64,000 nucleotides of DNA from DATJKD01 sp963728295 (GTDB taxonomy: Bacteria; Pseudomonadota; Gammaproteobacteria; Steroidobacterales; Steroidobacteraceae), in NCBI GenBank assembly GCA_963728295.1, contig CAVSKB010000003.1, positions 1-64,000 of the forward strand, read 5' to 3'. Both the position numbers and the translations under genes were made by a program. This document shows, one piece after another, positions 54,364 through 63,431 of this stretch. Position 1 is the stretch's first letter. Each line of letters begins with the position of its first letter. The notes below the pieces were generated by a model. That model saw nothing but the letters and a program-made list of their open reading frames with translations. It had not been told where the DNA came from and made no database searches.

Positions 54364-56769
54364 ATGTACCCGAGGTCGTTGTTTGTGCTCATGCTGCTGG
54401 CGCTCGCCGTGAGTGCGCATGGGCAGAGCATCGAGGAAATTGTTGTCACGGCGCAGAAATACGAACAGTCGGCAAACGACGTCGGGATAACCATGAACGT
54501 GATCACGGGCGACCAGCTGCGTGACATGGGCGCCGCGAGCGCGGACTCTCTCGCGCCCTTCACTCCCGGACTCACGATCAACGACGTGGCCCCGACGGGC
54601 ATACCCGTCTACACGCTGCGCGGTGTTGGATTTCAGGATTTCTCGACGGGCGCCTCCTCGACGGTGGGTTTGTATTTCGACGAGGTCAACATCCCGTATG
54701 CCGTCATGACCCGTGGTCTGCTGTTCGACGTCCAGCGCGTCGAGGTACTGCGAGGACCTCAAGGCGACCTGTACGGCCGCAATACGACGGCGGGTCAGAT
54801 CAACTTCATCAGTCGAATGCCCACGCGCGAACTGGAAGGCGGCGTGGAGGCTTCATACGGGTCATACAGTACCCTCGACGTCGAGGGTGTCGTGAGCGGC
54901 CCGCTGTCCGACCGCATTCGGGCGCGGCTCGCGGCCAGGGCGACGAAGTCGAGCGAAGGCTGGCAGCAGAGTCTGACCCGCGACGATGAACTGGGCGAAG
55001 TGGACGTCATGGGGGTTCGCTCGATTGTCAGCTTTGACATTGGCGACCGCGCACAGCTCGATCTGAACCTGCACTACGTCAAGGACAAGTCGGAGAATCC
55101 GGCGCCGCAGGCCATCAACGGACTCGACATAGGCTTGGACACTCCGGCCAACCTGCCGCATCTGCCGCTGCAGGAGTATACGGACGACTTCGTTACCCTC
55201 AATAGCATACCGCCCTGGTTCGCGCCCGATGACGCAGAGAAGGCCGACTGGAGCAACAGCTACACGAGCGCCATCTCTGGCGTTACCTGGGATCTCAGGC
55301 CGCAACGCGACAACGAACTCCAAGGCGTCTCCGCCAAGCTCGTCTGGGAGTTCGCCGATCTCGAGTTGACCTCGCTGACCGCCTTCGACGAATTCGAACG
55401 TGCCGAGGTCTTCGAAGGCGACGGCGGGGCCTTCCTGGATACATCGAACATCAACACGACCTCGATCGATGTCTTCTCACAGGAACTCCGGCTCTCCAGC
55501 TCGAGCGAAAAGTTGGTGTGGATCGCCGGCTTGTACTACTCGGAGGATGACCTCGACGAGGACTACCACTTCTTCATGCCGGACTCCCTGTTCGGCAACG
55601 CTTCGGTCGTCATCGGCATAGATCCGTTCCAGCTTGCGCCGATATACGAACTCGACACTAGCTACGTCCAGGAGTCGGACTCCCAGGCGATATTCGGCCA
55701 TGTCGAATATTCGTTGAACGAGCAGTGGCGCCTGACCGTCGGCGCCCGCTACACGGAGGAAGACCGCACCTGGTCGGGATGCACGTTCTCGGCTGCGGAC
55801 AACTCGCTCGGCAATTTCCTGAACACCCTGTTCGGAGCGACGCTGCAGGCGGGGGATTGCGGCATCATCGACGACATCGAGACTTCGCCCACCTATATCT
55901 TCAACCTGCTGGGCACTCCGCAGATCAACGACGCGTTCCATGTCGCTTCGCATGCAACGAGCACCGACCGGTGGATGGGAAAGATCGGTGTGGACTATCG
56001 GCCCAGCGATGACGTCCTGACCTATTTGACTGTCTCCCACGGCTTCAAGTCCGGCGGCTTCAACGGCGCGCCGCTGAACACCACTTCACAAACCCTTCCG
56101 TATGGACCAGAGAAGCTGACCGCGTACGAGCTGGGCACGAAGATGACGCTGCTGGATGACACAATGCAGTTAAATGCAGCGGCCTTCTACTATGACTACA
56201 AGGATAAGCAGGAAGCAGACGTTGCGGTCACGCTGGTCGGTGCCATCTCGGGTTTGACGAACGTTCCGAAGTCCCAGATCTACGGCGCCGAAGTGGAGAT
56301 GCAGTGGACGCCCGTCACCGAGCTGAATGTCGAAGCCGGGATCGCTTATCTGGAAACTGAAGTGATCGAGTGGCAGGCGACCGATCCGGCGAGCGTGTGG
56401 CCGGAAGTCCTGACTTTCGATGCGTCCGGCATCGAGCTCGCTCAGGCGCCGCAGTGGTCGGGACGCGGGTTGATCAGCTATGGCTGGCCCGTGGGTGACG
56501 GTCATCACCTGCGGCTCGGGGCGGACGTGAACTACAAGGATTCGACAACGGGAGGTGGCAACGCGTTCGCATTCGCGACGGAGCCCTACACGCTCTACAA
56601 CGCCCGGATCAGCTTCGAGGACGACGGTGGCAGGTGGTACGCGCAGCTCTGGGGCCGCAACATCACCGATGAGTTCTACTTTCACTCGGCCTTCGTCGCC
56701 AACGGCCCATACGTACGGTACGTCGGCATGCCGCGCATGGTCGGCGTGACGTTGGGCTATTCCTTCTGA
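54364..56769 (+). CDS. TonB-dependent receptor of the AraC-linked pathway
   Basis: An 801-residue receptor starting MYPRSLFVLMLLALAVSAHG behind GGAGGG; the TonB box is EEIVVTAQK directly after the signal peptide. The plug contains GDQLRDMGAASADSLAPFTP, YTLRGVGFQDFSTGASSTVG and VEVLRGPQGDLYGRNTTAGQ. The barrel ends with MVGVTLGYSF (terminal Phe). No STN domain is present, so it does not signal through a sigma factor; control by the divergent AraC regulator is more likely. Its ligand is unknown. Intact, in contrast to the other receptor. Confidence 0.93.
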   Translation: MYPRSLFVLMLLALAVSAHGQSIEEIVVTAQKYEQSANDVGITMNVITGDQLRDMGAASADSLAPFTPGLTINDVAPTGIPVYTLRGVGFQDFSTGASSTVGLYFDEVNIPYAVMTRGLLFDVQRVEVLRGPQGDLYGRNTTAGQINFISRMPTRELEGGVEASYGSYSTLDVEGVVSGPLSDRIRARLAARATKSSEGWQQSLTRDDELGEVDVMGVRSIVSFDIGDRAQLDLNLHYVKDKSENPAPQAINGLDIGLDTPANLPHLPLQEYTDDFVTLNSIPPWFAPDDAEKADWSNSYTSAISGVTWDLRPQRDNELQGVSAKLVWEFADLELTSLTAFDEFERAEVFEGDGGAFLDTSNINTTSIDVFSQELRLSSSSEKLVWIAGLYYSEDDLDEDYHFFMPDSLFGNASVVIGIDPFQLAPIYELDTSYVQESDSQAIFGHVEYSLNEQWRLTVGARYTEEDRTWSGCTFSAADNSLGNFLNTLFGATLQAGDCGIIDDIETSPTYIFNLLGTPQINDAFHVASHATSTDRWMGKIGVDYRPSDDVLTYLTVSHGFKSGGFNGAPLNTTSQTLPYGPEKLTAYELGTKMTLLDDTMQLNAAAFYYDYKDKQEADVAVTLVGAISGLTNVPKSQIYGAEVEMQWTPVTELNVEAGIAYLETEVIEWQATDPASVWPEVLTFDASGIELAQAPQWSGRGLISYGWPVGDGHHLRLGADVNYKDSTTGGGNAFAFATEPYTLYNARISFEDDGGRWYAQLWGRNITDEFYFHSAFVANGPYVRYVGMPRMVGVTLGYSF

Positions 56770-56822
56770 GAGCGAGTCATGGAGAGAGAGACACTTTCCC
56801 GACGGTTGGTCGGGGACAGACT

Positions 56823-58547
56823 ATGACCGAGTGGCGTTTTCTAATCCTAGGCGCGCTGGCGACATATGGCCTTGCGGCTCAGAGTGCCGCGACTGTGCCC
56901 GACACGATCCTTGCCAATGGCAGGATCTACACGGTGGACGCGGGTCGGCCTTGGGCGCAGGCGCTGGCGATTCGTAACGGTGTCATTGTCGCCGTCGGCG
57001 GAGGCGACGAGATCGCTGCGCTGCGCGGACCCGCGACCAAGGTTGTCGACCTCGCAGATGCCACCGTCCTGCCCGGCCTGCACGACATGCACGTGCATCC
57101 GCTGTTCGCAGGGCTGCGCGAGCAGGAATGTACCATCCCGCAAGGATCGAATATCGAGCGCATCCAGAGCCTCGTAAGCGCGTGCATAGCCGCGTCCGCG
57201 AAAGGCGCCTGGATCTACGGCGGGCAGTGGGACGCCTCCGCGATCGGGCAGCCGCCACACCGGAAAATGCTGGATTCCGTGTCTCTCGAGCATCCAGTGC
57301 TGCTCTACGACACGAGCGGCCACAGCTCGCTCGCCAACAGCGAGGCGCTCAGGCTGGCAGGCGTGACGAAGGACACGCCCGATCCCGAAGGGGGGATCAT
57401 CGAGCGCGACGCGGCGGGGAATCCCACCGGTGTGCTTCGGGAGGCGGCCATCGAACTTGTGAGATCACGTGTGCCGCCACCGGCGCCCGAGCAGGTGCGC
57501 AGCGCCCTGAAGTGGTCATTGGACACCATGCTGGCTCAGGGCATTACGTCATTCACGGAGGCGTCGCTGGGCTTTGCTGCGGGTGCGCAGGCAGAGCTCG
57601 ACGCGTACGCCGCGCTCGCAGATGCCGGCGTACTGAAGCAGCGGGCACGCCTGTGTATGCACTGGTCACCGGGTAGTGAGGAGGCGGAGGCGATCATTGC
57701 AGCGCGCAATCTCAATGCGCGCGACCGTGTGTCGATCGACTGCGTCAAGATCTTTCTCGATGGTGTTCCGACCGACAGCCACACAGCGGCGATGTTGGAA
57801 CCCTACGCGGGTACCGTCGATGGTCGGGCAGACGACGCGAGTCGCACCGGCTTGTTGCTGGTGGATCAGGATGTCCTGAATGGCGCTGTGACGCGATTCG
57901 ACCGCATGGGTTTGACTGTCAAGTTCCATGCGGCCGGCGATCGCGCGGTACGGGCGGGCTTGAACGCTATCGAGGCCGCACGCAAAGCCAACGGGTACAG
58001 TGGCCAACTGCACGACGTGGGCCACTGCACCTTTGTAGCCAAGAGCGACTTGCCACGGGCGCGCGCTATCGCCGCGACCTTCGAGGTATCGCCGTACCTC
58101 TGGTCGCCAAGCCCTATCAACGACAGCATCACGGCAGCCGTTGGCCAGGAACGCATCCAGCGCGTCTGGCCCGTGCGCGAGATGCTCGAAGCGGGAGCGC
58201 TCGTCGTGCCCGGCTCGGATTGGGCCGTCGTGCCATCGGTGAGTCCGTGGAATGCGCTGGAGATGCTCGTAACGCGCAAGGCGCCCGGTAGCAGCGACGA
58301 CGCGACGTTCGGCAGACCGCAGGCCATTACGCTCGAGCAGGGGATTGCGCTGTTCACGGTCAATTCCGCCAGGCACCGCGGCATGGGAGACAAGGTGGGG
58401 CGGATCGAACCTGGAATGCTGGCCGATTTGGTCGTCCTCGATCGGAATCCGCTCGACATACCTATCACGCGGGTGCACGAGGTCGTCGTCAGGATGACCC
58501 TCATCCAGGGAGAGGTCGTCTACAAGGCAACGGCCGACGGCAAATGA
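56823..58547 (+). CDS. Secreted YtcJ-like amidohydrolase
   Basis: A 574-residue enzyme starting MTEWRFLILGALATYGLAAQ, with a signal peptide. Amidohydrolase_3 features are TILANGRIYTVDAGRPWAQA, VLPGLHDMHVHPLFAGL (metal-binding HxH), CVKIFLDGVPTDSHTAAMLE, VKFHAAGDRAVR (His) and PGSDWAVVPSVSPWNALEML (Asp). The C-terminus IEPGMLADLVVLDRNPLDIP is the usual closing strand. Members hydrolyse amide or similar bonds in varied compounds. It is followed by an overlapping gene (ATGA). Export suggests that hydrolysis occurs in the periplasm. Confidence 0.88.
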   Translation: MTEWRFLILGALATYGLAAQSAATVPDTILANGRIYTVDAGRPWAQALAIRNGVIVAVGGGDEIAALRGPATKVVDLADATVLPGLHDMHVHPLFAGLREQECTIPQGSNIERIQSLVSACIAASAKGAWIYGGQWDASAIGQPPHRKMLDSVSLEHPVLLYDTSGHSSLANSEALRLAGVTKDTPDPEGGIIERDAAGNPTGVLREAAIELVRSRVPPPAPEQVRSALKWSLDTMLAQGITSFTEASLGFAAGAQAELDAYAALADAGVLKQRARLCMHWSPGSEEAEAIIAARNLNARDRVSIDCVKIFLDGVPTDSHTAAMLEPYAGTVDGRADDASRTGLLLVDQDVLNGAVTRFDRMGLTVKFHAAGDRAVRAGLNAIEAARKANGYSGQLHDVGHCTFVAKSDLPRARAIAATFEVSPYLWSPSPINDSITAAVGQERIQRVWPVREMLEAGALVVPGSDWAVVPSVSPWNALEMLVTRKAPGSSDDATFGRPQAITLEQGIALFTVNSARHRGMGDKVGRIEPGMLADLVVLDRNPLDIPITRVHEVVVRMTLIQGEVVYKATADGK

Positions 58548-59353
58548 AGAGACATGGAAGCCTGCTCCTTGTAGCGCTGCTCTGCCATGCAACCGGCAGC
58601 GTCGTCGTCGCACAGGACTCCCACGTCGGAGGCGCCTCGCAATGGTTCTACATGGTAAAGAGTCGCCCCACGGATCCCGCGCGGGAAGCCGAATACAACG
58701 CGTGGTACGACGATATCGACATACCTGACGTGCTTGCGGTACCGGGCTTCGTGAGGGCGCGGAGAGGGACCGAGCAGGAAATATCCGACGAGCCCGTGGC
58801 CGGTCGAGGAGCCGGCAATGGAGGCACGTACGTCGCGTTGTACGACATCACGACGAACGATATCGACAGCACAATCATCGACCTGTATGTGGCGGCCCGC
58901 AAGATGGCCTGGCTCGGTCGCCTGACGGATGCTTTCAAGGTCGTCGAAGCGAACTACTATCGGCGCCTGGCGCAGCCGCGCGACGTCCGCGACCTCACCG
59001 GCAAGCGATACCTCTACGCTCGGAAGATCCTGTGCTGCCGGCAACCCGGTATGCGGGAAGGATTCCTGGACTGGTATCAGGGCAGTTTCCTAAGAGCCGT
59101 GGCAGACGGCGGCAGCGTGCAGCGCGTGAGCCTGTACGAACTCTATCGGGTGATGGAAGTGCTGGCGATTCCACCCGGCGAGGTGCCGCACCTCCTCATC
59201 GTCTTTGAGCTATCCGCCCCAACTGCGATGCGCGCAGTCGACCCGCTCGAGAAGGCGATCGCGAGCCTGAAGGCGGAGGGCGGCCTGCACGAAGGATACG
59301 TCGAAGGTCAGGCAACGCTCTATCTGCAGATGAGCGATGTCGCGCCCAGATAG
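58544..59353 (+). CDS. Exported dimeric alpha/beta-barrel-like protein
   Basis: A 269-residue protein starting MKRHGSLLLVALLCHATGSV with a signal peptide. The segment REAEYNAWYDDIDIPDVLAV, then PGFVRARRGTEQE, resembles the ABM/EthD-like dimeric barrel motif (YNxWYxxxHxPxxLxxPGF, with Asp replacing the His), and FLDWYQGSFLRAVADGGSVQ may be a second half. Function unknown; such proteins bind hydrophobic ligands or act as degradative enzymes. Coupled to the amidohydrolase by an ATGA overlap, so it belongs to the pathway. Confidence 0.65.
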   Translation: MKRHGSLLLVALLCHATGSVVVAQDSHVGGASQWFYMVKSRPTDPAREAEYNAWYDDIDIPDVLAVPGFVRARRGTEQEISDEPVAGRGAGNGGTYVALYDITTNDIDSTIIDLYVAARKMAWLGRLTDAFKVVEANYYRRLAQPRDVRDLTGKRYLYARKILCCRQPGMREGFLDWYQGSFLRAVADGGSVQRVSLYELYRVMEVLAIPPGEVPHLLIVFELSAPTAMRAVDPLEKAIASLKAEGGLHEGYVEGQATLYLQMSDVAPR

Positions 59354-59371
59354 GTCCGTTTCGAGGGGCAG

Positions 59372-60331
59372 TTGGTGAAGGCAGCGCCAGCGTCATCGGT
59401 CCTGGCTTGCGCAGCGGTCGCACTCTGCGCGTCCGTTACCTCGCTTGCCGTTGAAGTAGAAGAGGGGCACGCGGGCAGGCTTGAGGTGGAGATGTTCAAG
59501 GGCGGCTTTGCAACCGTCAATTCGTTCATCTTTTCCAACGGCAAGTCGATCGTCGTCATGGACGTGCAGCGGAAGCGGGATGAGGCGCGAAAGCTTGTCG
59601 ACGTCGTCAAGGCCAAGGATCTGCCCGTTACCCACATCCTGATTACCCACGGGCATACCGATCACTTCACCGGCATGCCGCTCTTCCGCGACGAGTTTCC
59701 TAACGCTAGGATCGTCGTGGCCAACGAACACATCAAGCGCGACATCAAGGCTTACGCCATCTACATGGACAGCGGGGGCGAAACGGGGGCTGAACCCGCG
59801 CTGGAGCCGGCGCTGAGGCCGAAGACGCGGAAGAATCCAAACGGATTCGACTACGAGCACACCATCCACGTACTTGCCAGCGACACCTTGACACTGGAAG
59901 GTGGCGGCATGCTCGAGCTCACGACGGATTACAAGCCCGCGGAAGCGGATCACATGACTACCGTGTACAGCAGGGAGCTCAACGCTCTTTTCCTGTCGGA
60001 CCTCGGCTACAACAGGGTGCACCACTGGCAGGGCGATGACATCAGCCGGGAGGACATTGCGAACTGGAGAGAGGAGCTGCTCAGGATCAAGGCCGAGTAC
60101 GCGGACAGGAATCCGACGGTGTACCCGGGGCATGGTGACAACGCTGATATGAGGCTGTTCGACACCATGGTGGAGTACATCGATAACTACACCCGTATCA
60201 CGACGGGAGCGAAATCACGGGACGAGGCGATGGCAAGGATCATCGCGCTGTATCCGGACTATGAGGAGGCTGATTTCTTCCTTAAGTACAGCGTTGAGAA
60301 TCACGTGAAGGAGCCTCGCAACGGCAATTGA
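59372..60331 (+). CDS. Exported metallo-beta-lactamase-fold hydrolase
   Basis: A 319-residue enzyme from TTG 59372 (GTG 59375 is an alternative), with a signal segment (ASSVLACAAVALCASVTSLA). The MBL motif is THILITHGHTDHFTGMPLF (HxHxDH), with later metal ligands in LFLSDLGYNRVHHW and TVYPGHGD. The size and NSFIFSNGKSIVVMD start fit SoxH/glyoxalase II-like secreted hydrolases. It lies 18 bases after the preceding gene and ends 190 bases before tRNA-Phe repeat copy C. Substrate unknown. Confidence 0.85.
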   Translation: MVKAAPASSVLACAAVALCASVTSLAVEVEEGHAGRLEVEMFKGGFATVNSFIFSNGKSIVVMDVQRKRDEARKLVDVVKAKDLPVTHILITHGHTDHFTGMPLFRDEFPNARIVVANEHIKRDIKAYAIYMDSGGETGAEPALEPALRPKTRKNPNGFDYEHTIHVLASDTLTLEGGGMLELTTDYKPAEADHMTTVYSRELNALFLSDLGYNRVHHWQGDDISREDIANWREELLRIKAEYADRNPTVYPGHGDNADMRLFDTMVEYIDNYTRITTGAKSRDEAMARIIALYPDYEEADFFLKYSVENHVKEPRNGN

Positions 60332-60520
60332 ATCTGCAAGCGGTCGACTAAGAAAATTGGCTAGGGACCGACGCCGATCTTGATGGTAGTTAGGTGGACT
60401 TATCCGCGCGGGAGTTTTGCGGCAATCAGTGCTGCACGCTCCTGCATTGTCGTGCATTCAGTGCAAGGGGCGCCCCCGGCAACCGATTGATGCAGTTGAT
60501 GTTTCACTTTTCGGCCCGGG

Positions 60521-60680
60521 ACTGAAAATCCGCGTGTCGGTGGTTCGATTCCGCCCCTGGCCACCACCCCCTACATTTTTGAAACGCAACGGGTTTCCGG
60601 CATCACCGGCGGACTATCGGTGGCCGGCGGGGCCGAAAACCGGCCGACCATCGGACTCCCGGAAATCGGGTCGATGCGTC
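60521..60680 (+). repeat. tRNA-Phe-derived attachment-site repeat, copy C
   Basis: 46 bases of tRNA-Phe 3' end (60521-60566) then downstream sequence shared with copies A and B, differing at ACCCCCTACATTTTTG. The similarity to copy B extends to GGGTCGATGC. It forms the right border of the accessory region. Confidence 0.85.
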
Positions 60681-61093
60681 TGCGCCGGGTCGCCTCGCGC
60701 GACGGCAGCGCGTCGCCGCGTCGCTCCCGCTGCGGCCCCGTCGCCTCCGGAGTGACGCGCGGGGCGCGCCCGCGGGGCGGGCATGGCGGCCCCATGGGCC
60801 CCCCGGCGCGCGTCACCTCGCGCGACTTCGGTGCACGTTCGCATTGGGTCGCGTTACGCACTGCTAGACCGAATGACCGATAGGCTTGCACCGAAGTGCA
60901 ATACCAGATTCTGTTCGCGACGATCGCCATCGCACACAATCGAATACAAAATGTGCCAAAGAGCGGCCCGTTCCATGATGAGCGTTGAATTCGGCTGCAC
61001 CGTCTCCACGCGACGTGTGGGCCGCAACGCTTGGGCTTATTGGCGAGACAGCATCTACGCATGACCGACGCGGATTCTCAGCGGAGAAGTTAC
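60681..61093. other. Intergenic region between copy C and the UxuA-like gene
   Basis: A very GC-rich stretch (60681-60835) with CGCG-rich runs, then a lower-GC part. I see no gene. A GGAGAAG ribosome site precedes the following start at 61094. Confidence 0.35.
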
Positions 61094-62176
61094 ATGCCCA
61101 ACCGAAGGGAGTTCGGCGCCGCCGTCGTAGCGACGGCAGTGCTGCGGACGGCTGGCGCCTCGCCCATGGTGGAGCGCGCCCGGAAAAACACGCTGATGCA
61201 CGTCGGAGGCGACTATCACGGCGTCGCCGGAAGCGACATCACCGCCAGAAAGAACCTCGAATACAACCTCCGCCATGGAGTGAAGCACTTGACCGTTCGG
61301 CTCAGTAAGCGAGCACAGGGAGGTTGGGATCCGGAGGTGTTGCAGCGGATGCGAGACGACTGCGACCGGTACGGCGTAGTGCTCGAGGCCATCCGTATGG
61401 ACTCCGATTACATCAGGCTGCGCAAGGGGCCTGAGCGGGACCGCGAGCTCGACACTATCGTCGGCAACATCCGCATGGCAGCGCAAGCCGGCGTAAAGGT
61501 CATTACCTACAACTGGGAGGTGGTGCCGTATCGCCGGAATGGGAAAGTCTCCGGACGCGGCGGCGCCTCCTATGATGCCTTCCGGCTGGAAGACGATTGG
61601 AGAAGTCTGCCCGCGGGAGATGCCGGTCGGGTAAGCCACGACGATTACTGGGAGCGCATCACGTACTTTCTCGAGCGCATCATTCCTGCCGCCAAGGAGA
61701 ATGACCTGCGAATGGCGTGCCATCCTTACGACCCGGCGGGACTTCCCTTCGGATACCAAGGCGTCGACGAGTGGGACTCACCCGAGATCTTCGAAGCCAT
61801 TAAGCGCTACGAATCCATCGTCGACACGCCGTATAACGGCTTCCAACTGGATTTGGGAACGACCTCGTCCGGGTTGAAGGATCCGGCCCGGCAGATACTG
61901 CCGATAGTCCAGTACCTCGGCGAGCGAGGTAAGATTCATCAGATACATATGCGCAACATCCGAGGCGGTCTGTTCGACTTCCAAGAGGTTTATCCAGACG
62001 AAGGTGAGGTGGACTTCTCCAGCATAATGCGCATCCTGCGTGACACGCAGTTCTCGGGCTCGATTTGTCCGGACCACATGCCCGTTCATCCCGACGATCC
62101 TGGGGGATTGCAGGCATTCGCGTTTGGTTACGGCTACATCAAGGCCCTAATTCAGGCCGCTAATGCCGAAGCGTAG
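61094..62176 (+). CDS. Mannonate dehydratase-like (UxuA family) protein with Tat-type signal
   Basis: A 360-residue TIM-barrel protein starting MPNRREFGAAVVATAVLRTA, a twin-arginine-type signal. The UxuA pattern is visible: VITYNWEVVPYRR, RMACHPYDPAGLPFGYQGVD, IHQIHMRNIRGGLFDFQEV, YPDEGEVDFSSIM and SICPDHMPVHPDDPG followed by QAFAFGYGYIKALIQ. The expected Cys/His metal residues are in MACHPYDP, HQIHMRN and PDHMP. UxuA is normally cytoplasmic, so an exported copy suggests a different substrate. It overlaps the convergent SRAP gene by 17 bases. Confidence 0.75.
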   Translation: MPNRREFGAAVVATAVLRTAGASPMVERARKNTLMHVGGDYHGVAGSDITARKNLEYNLRHGVKHLTVRLSKRAQGGWDPEVLQRMRDDCDRYGVVLEAIRMDSDYIRLRKGPERDRELDTIVGNIRMAAQAGVKVITYNWEVVPYRRNGKVSGRGGASYDAFRLEDDWRSLPAGDAGRVSHDDYWERITYFLERIIPAAKENDLRMACHPYDPAGLPFGYQGVDEWDSPEIFEAIKRYESIVDTPYNGFQLDLGTTSSGLKDPARQILPIVQYLGERGKIHQIHMRNIRGGLFDFQEVYPDEGEVDFSSIMRILRDTQFSGSICPDHMPVHPDDPGGLQAFAFGYGYIKALIQAANAEA

Positions 62177-62888
62177 GCGCCGGCGCCGGCTCGATCTCCA
62201 CGACAAGGTCCGGGTCATCGTTCTTGGGCGTGTTGACCCGCTTGCTGACTGGATGAGCCCGCGTTAGCTCGGCCGGGTAGGGCGCCAATAGCGCCTTCGC
62301 CTGTTCGACGGTCCCCGTGAGCCACGTCTCCACCGCTTCGGGCGGGAGGATCAGCGGCATCCGCTGCTTCGCGTTGTGGATCTCAGCCAGCAGTTCGTTC
62401 GCCGGCATCGTGATGATCGCGCACGACAGAACGTCTTCGCCCGTCTCCGTCCTTGACCGATCCCACAGCGCCGCAATCGAGAACACCTCGCCATCACCCG
62501 CCGGCTGGATGTAGTACGGCTGCTTCGTGCCGTCAGGCTGCACCTGCCACTCGTAGAAGCCGGCCGCAGGCATGACGCATCGCTGACTGCGCCTCCACGG
62601 CCCGCGCCACGCCGGCGCCACATCGAGCTTCTCGATCATGGCGTTGATCGTCGAGTACTTCAGCGGTTCCCCTCGCGCGAAGAATGGAATCAGGCCCCAG
62701 CGCATCGGATCGATCCGACGCTCGGCGCCGACCTGCCGGATGACTCTCAGGACCGGCACGCGCTGCGAGGGCGCGACGTTGTAGCTCGGCCGATACGCCT
62801 CACCCATCCACGCCTCCCACTGTCGCGCGGTCAGGTTGTAGGCGCGCTCCATCGCGGCTTCATCCGGTGTGACGTACCGTCCGCACAT
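62160..62888 (-). CDS. SOS-response-associated peptidase (SRAP, YedK/HMCES type)
   Basis: A 242-residue protein starting MCGRYVTPDEAAMERAYNLT at 62888, with the catalytic Cys2. Further motifs: RPSYNVAPSQRVPVLRV, MRWGLIPFFARG, STINAMIEKLDVAPAWR, CVMPAAGFYEWQVQ (catalytic Glu) and a modified IHNAKQRMPLIL where E. coli has HDRMPVIL. SRAP proteins form a covalent link to abasic sites in single-stranded DNA. The start at 62888 is set by Cys2. The promoter region contains a perfect inverted repeat (62923-62955). Confidence 0.93.
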   Translation of the reverse strand: MCGRYVTPDEAAMERAYNLTARQWEAWMGEAYRPSYNVAPSQRVPVLRVIRQVGAERRIDPMRWGLIPFFARGEPLKYSTINAMIEKLDVAPAWRGPWRRSQRCVMPAAGFYEWQVQPDGTKQPYYIQPAGDGEVFSIAALWDRSRTETGEDVLSCAIITMPANELLAEIHNAKQRMPLILPPEAVETWLTGTVEQAKALLAPYPAELTRAHPVSKRVNTPKNDDPDLVVEIEPAPAPTLRH

Positions 62889-62922
62889 CGATGCATGATC
62901 GCGTGCGGCATCGAACGCTGTC

Positions 62923-62955
62923 CATACAGTATTGCAAGGTGTCGAATACTGTATG
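62923..62955. promoter_or_regulatory. Perfect 11-bp inverted repeat upstream of the SRAP gene
   Basis: CATACAGTATT (62923-62933) and AATACTGTATG (62945-62955) are perfect complements with an 11-base spacer. It sits 35 bases upstream of the SRAP start and about 48 before the divergent small gene, so one dimeric regulator could control both. The half-sites face outward relative to the usual CTGT-N8-ACAG LexA box. Confidence 0.65.
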
Positions 62956-63002
62956 AGATATCCCATGGATGCCCACAGGCCGGATGCCGTAGCGTCTGCT
63001 CA

Positions 63003-63290
63003 GTGAGCACGCGACGCACAAGGGCACGGACAGTCACGGACCAGCCGTCGCTGCTTGCTCGCATCGAGCGTGCGATCTACCGCCTCCAGAACACGCGCGG
63101 CTTGCCGTTGCAGCCACTGGCCGACGGGTGCGACCCGGAGGCCGTGTTGCGCGACTGCGCCGATGACCATGTCCACATGCGCCGCGTGCTCTGTGAGCTT
63201 CGCGGGGCGGCCCTGGAACAAGTCGGGGAGGATCAGACGGATCGCCTGCGACACGCGCTCTCAGACACGGTGAAGGCACTGTCGGCGTGA
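63003..63290 (+). CDS. Small hypothetical protein divergent from SRAP
   Basis: A 95-residue protein starting at GTG 63003 (VSTRRTRARTVTDQPSLLAR). Predicted mostly helical with DDHVHMRRVLCELRGAALEQ and ending SDTVKALSA. No family recognised. It shares the promoter region with the SRAP gene. Confidence 0.45.
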   Translation: MSTRRTRARTVTDQPSLLARIERAIYRLQNTRGLPLQPLADGCDPEAVLRDCADDHVHMRRVLCELRGAALEQVGEDQTDRLRHALSDTVKALSA

Positions 63291-63431
63291 TGCGAATGCC
63301 GTCGTCGCGTAAAGCGCAAGCGGCAGGGACGTAGTGTCGCGGCGCAGGTTCCGTGTAGTAGGTGTAGTTTGGCTTGGCTCTGTCGCGCTCTGGATGTTAA
63401 AAGAGTTATTGATCAATGCGTAAGTAATGTC

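Noticed and set aside
62923..62955. LexA box in front of the SRAP gene
   Set aside because: The arms read ACAG then CTGT in outward order, unlike CTGT-N8-ACAG; kept as an unassigned palindrome instead.
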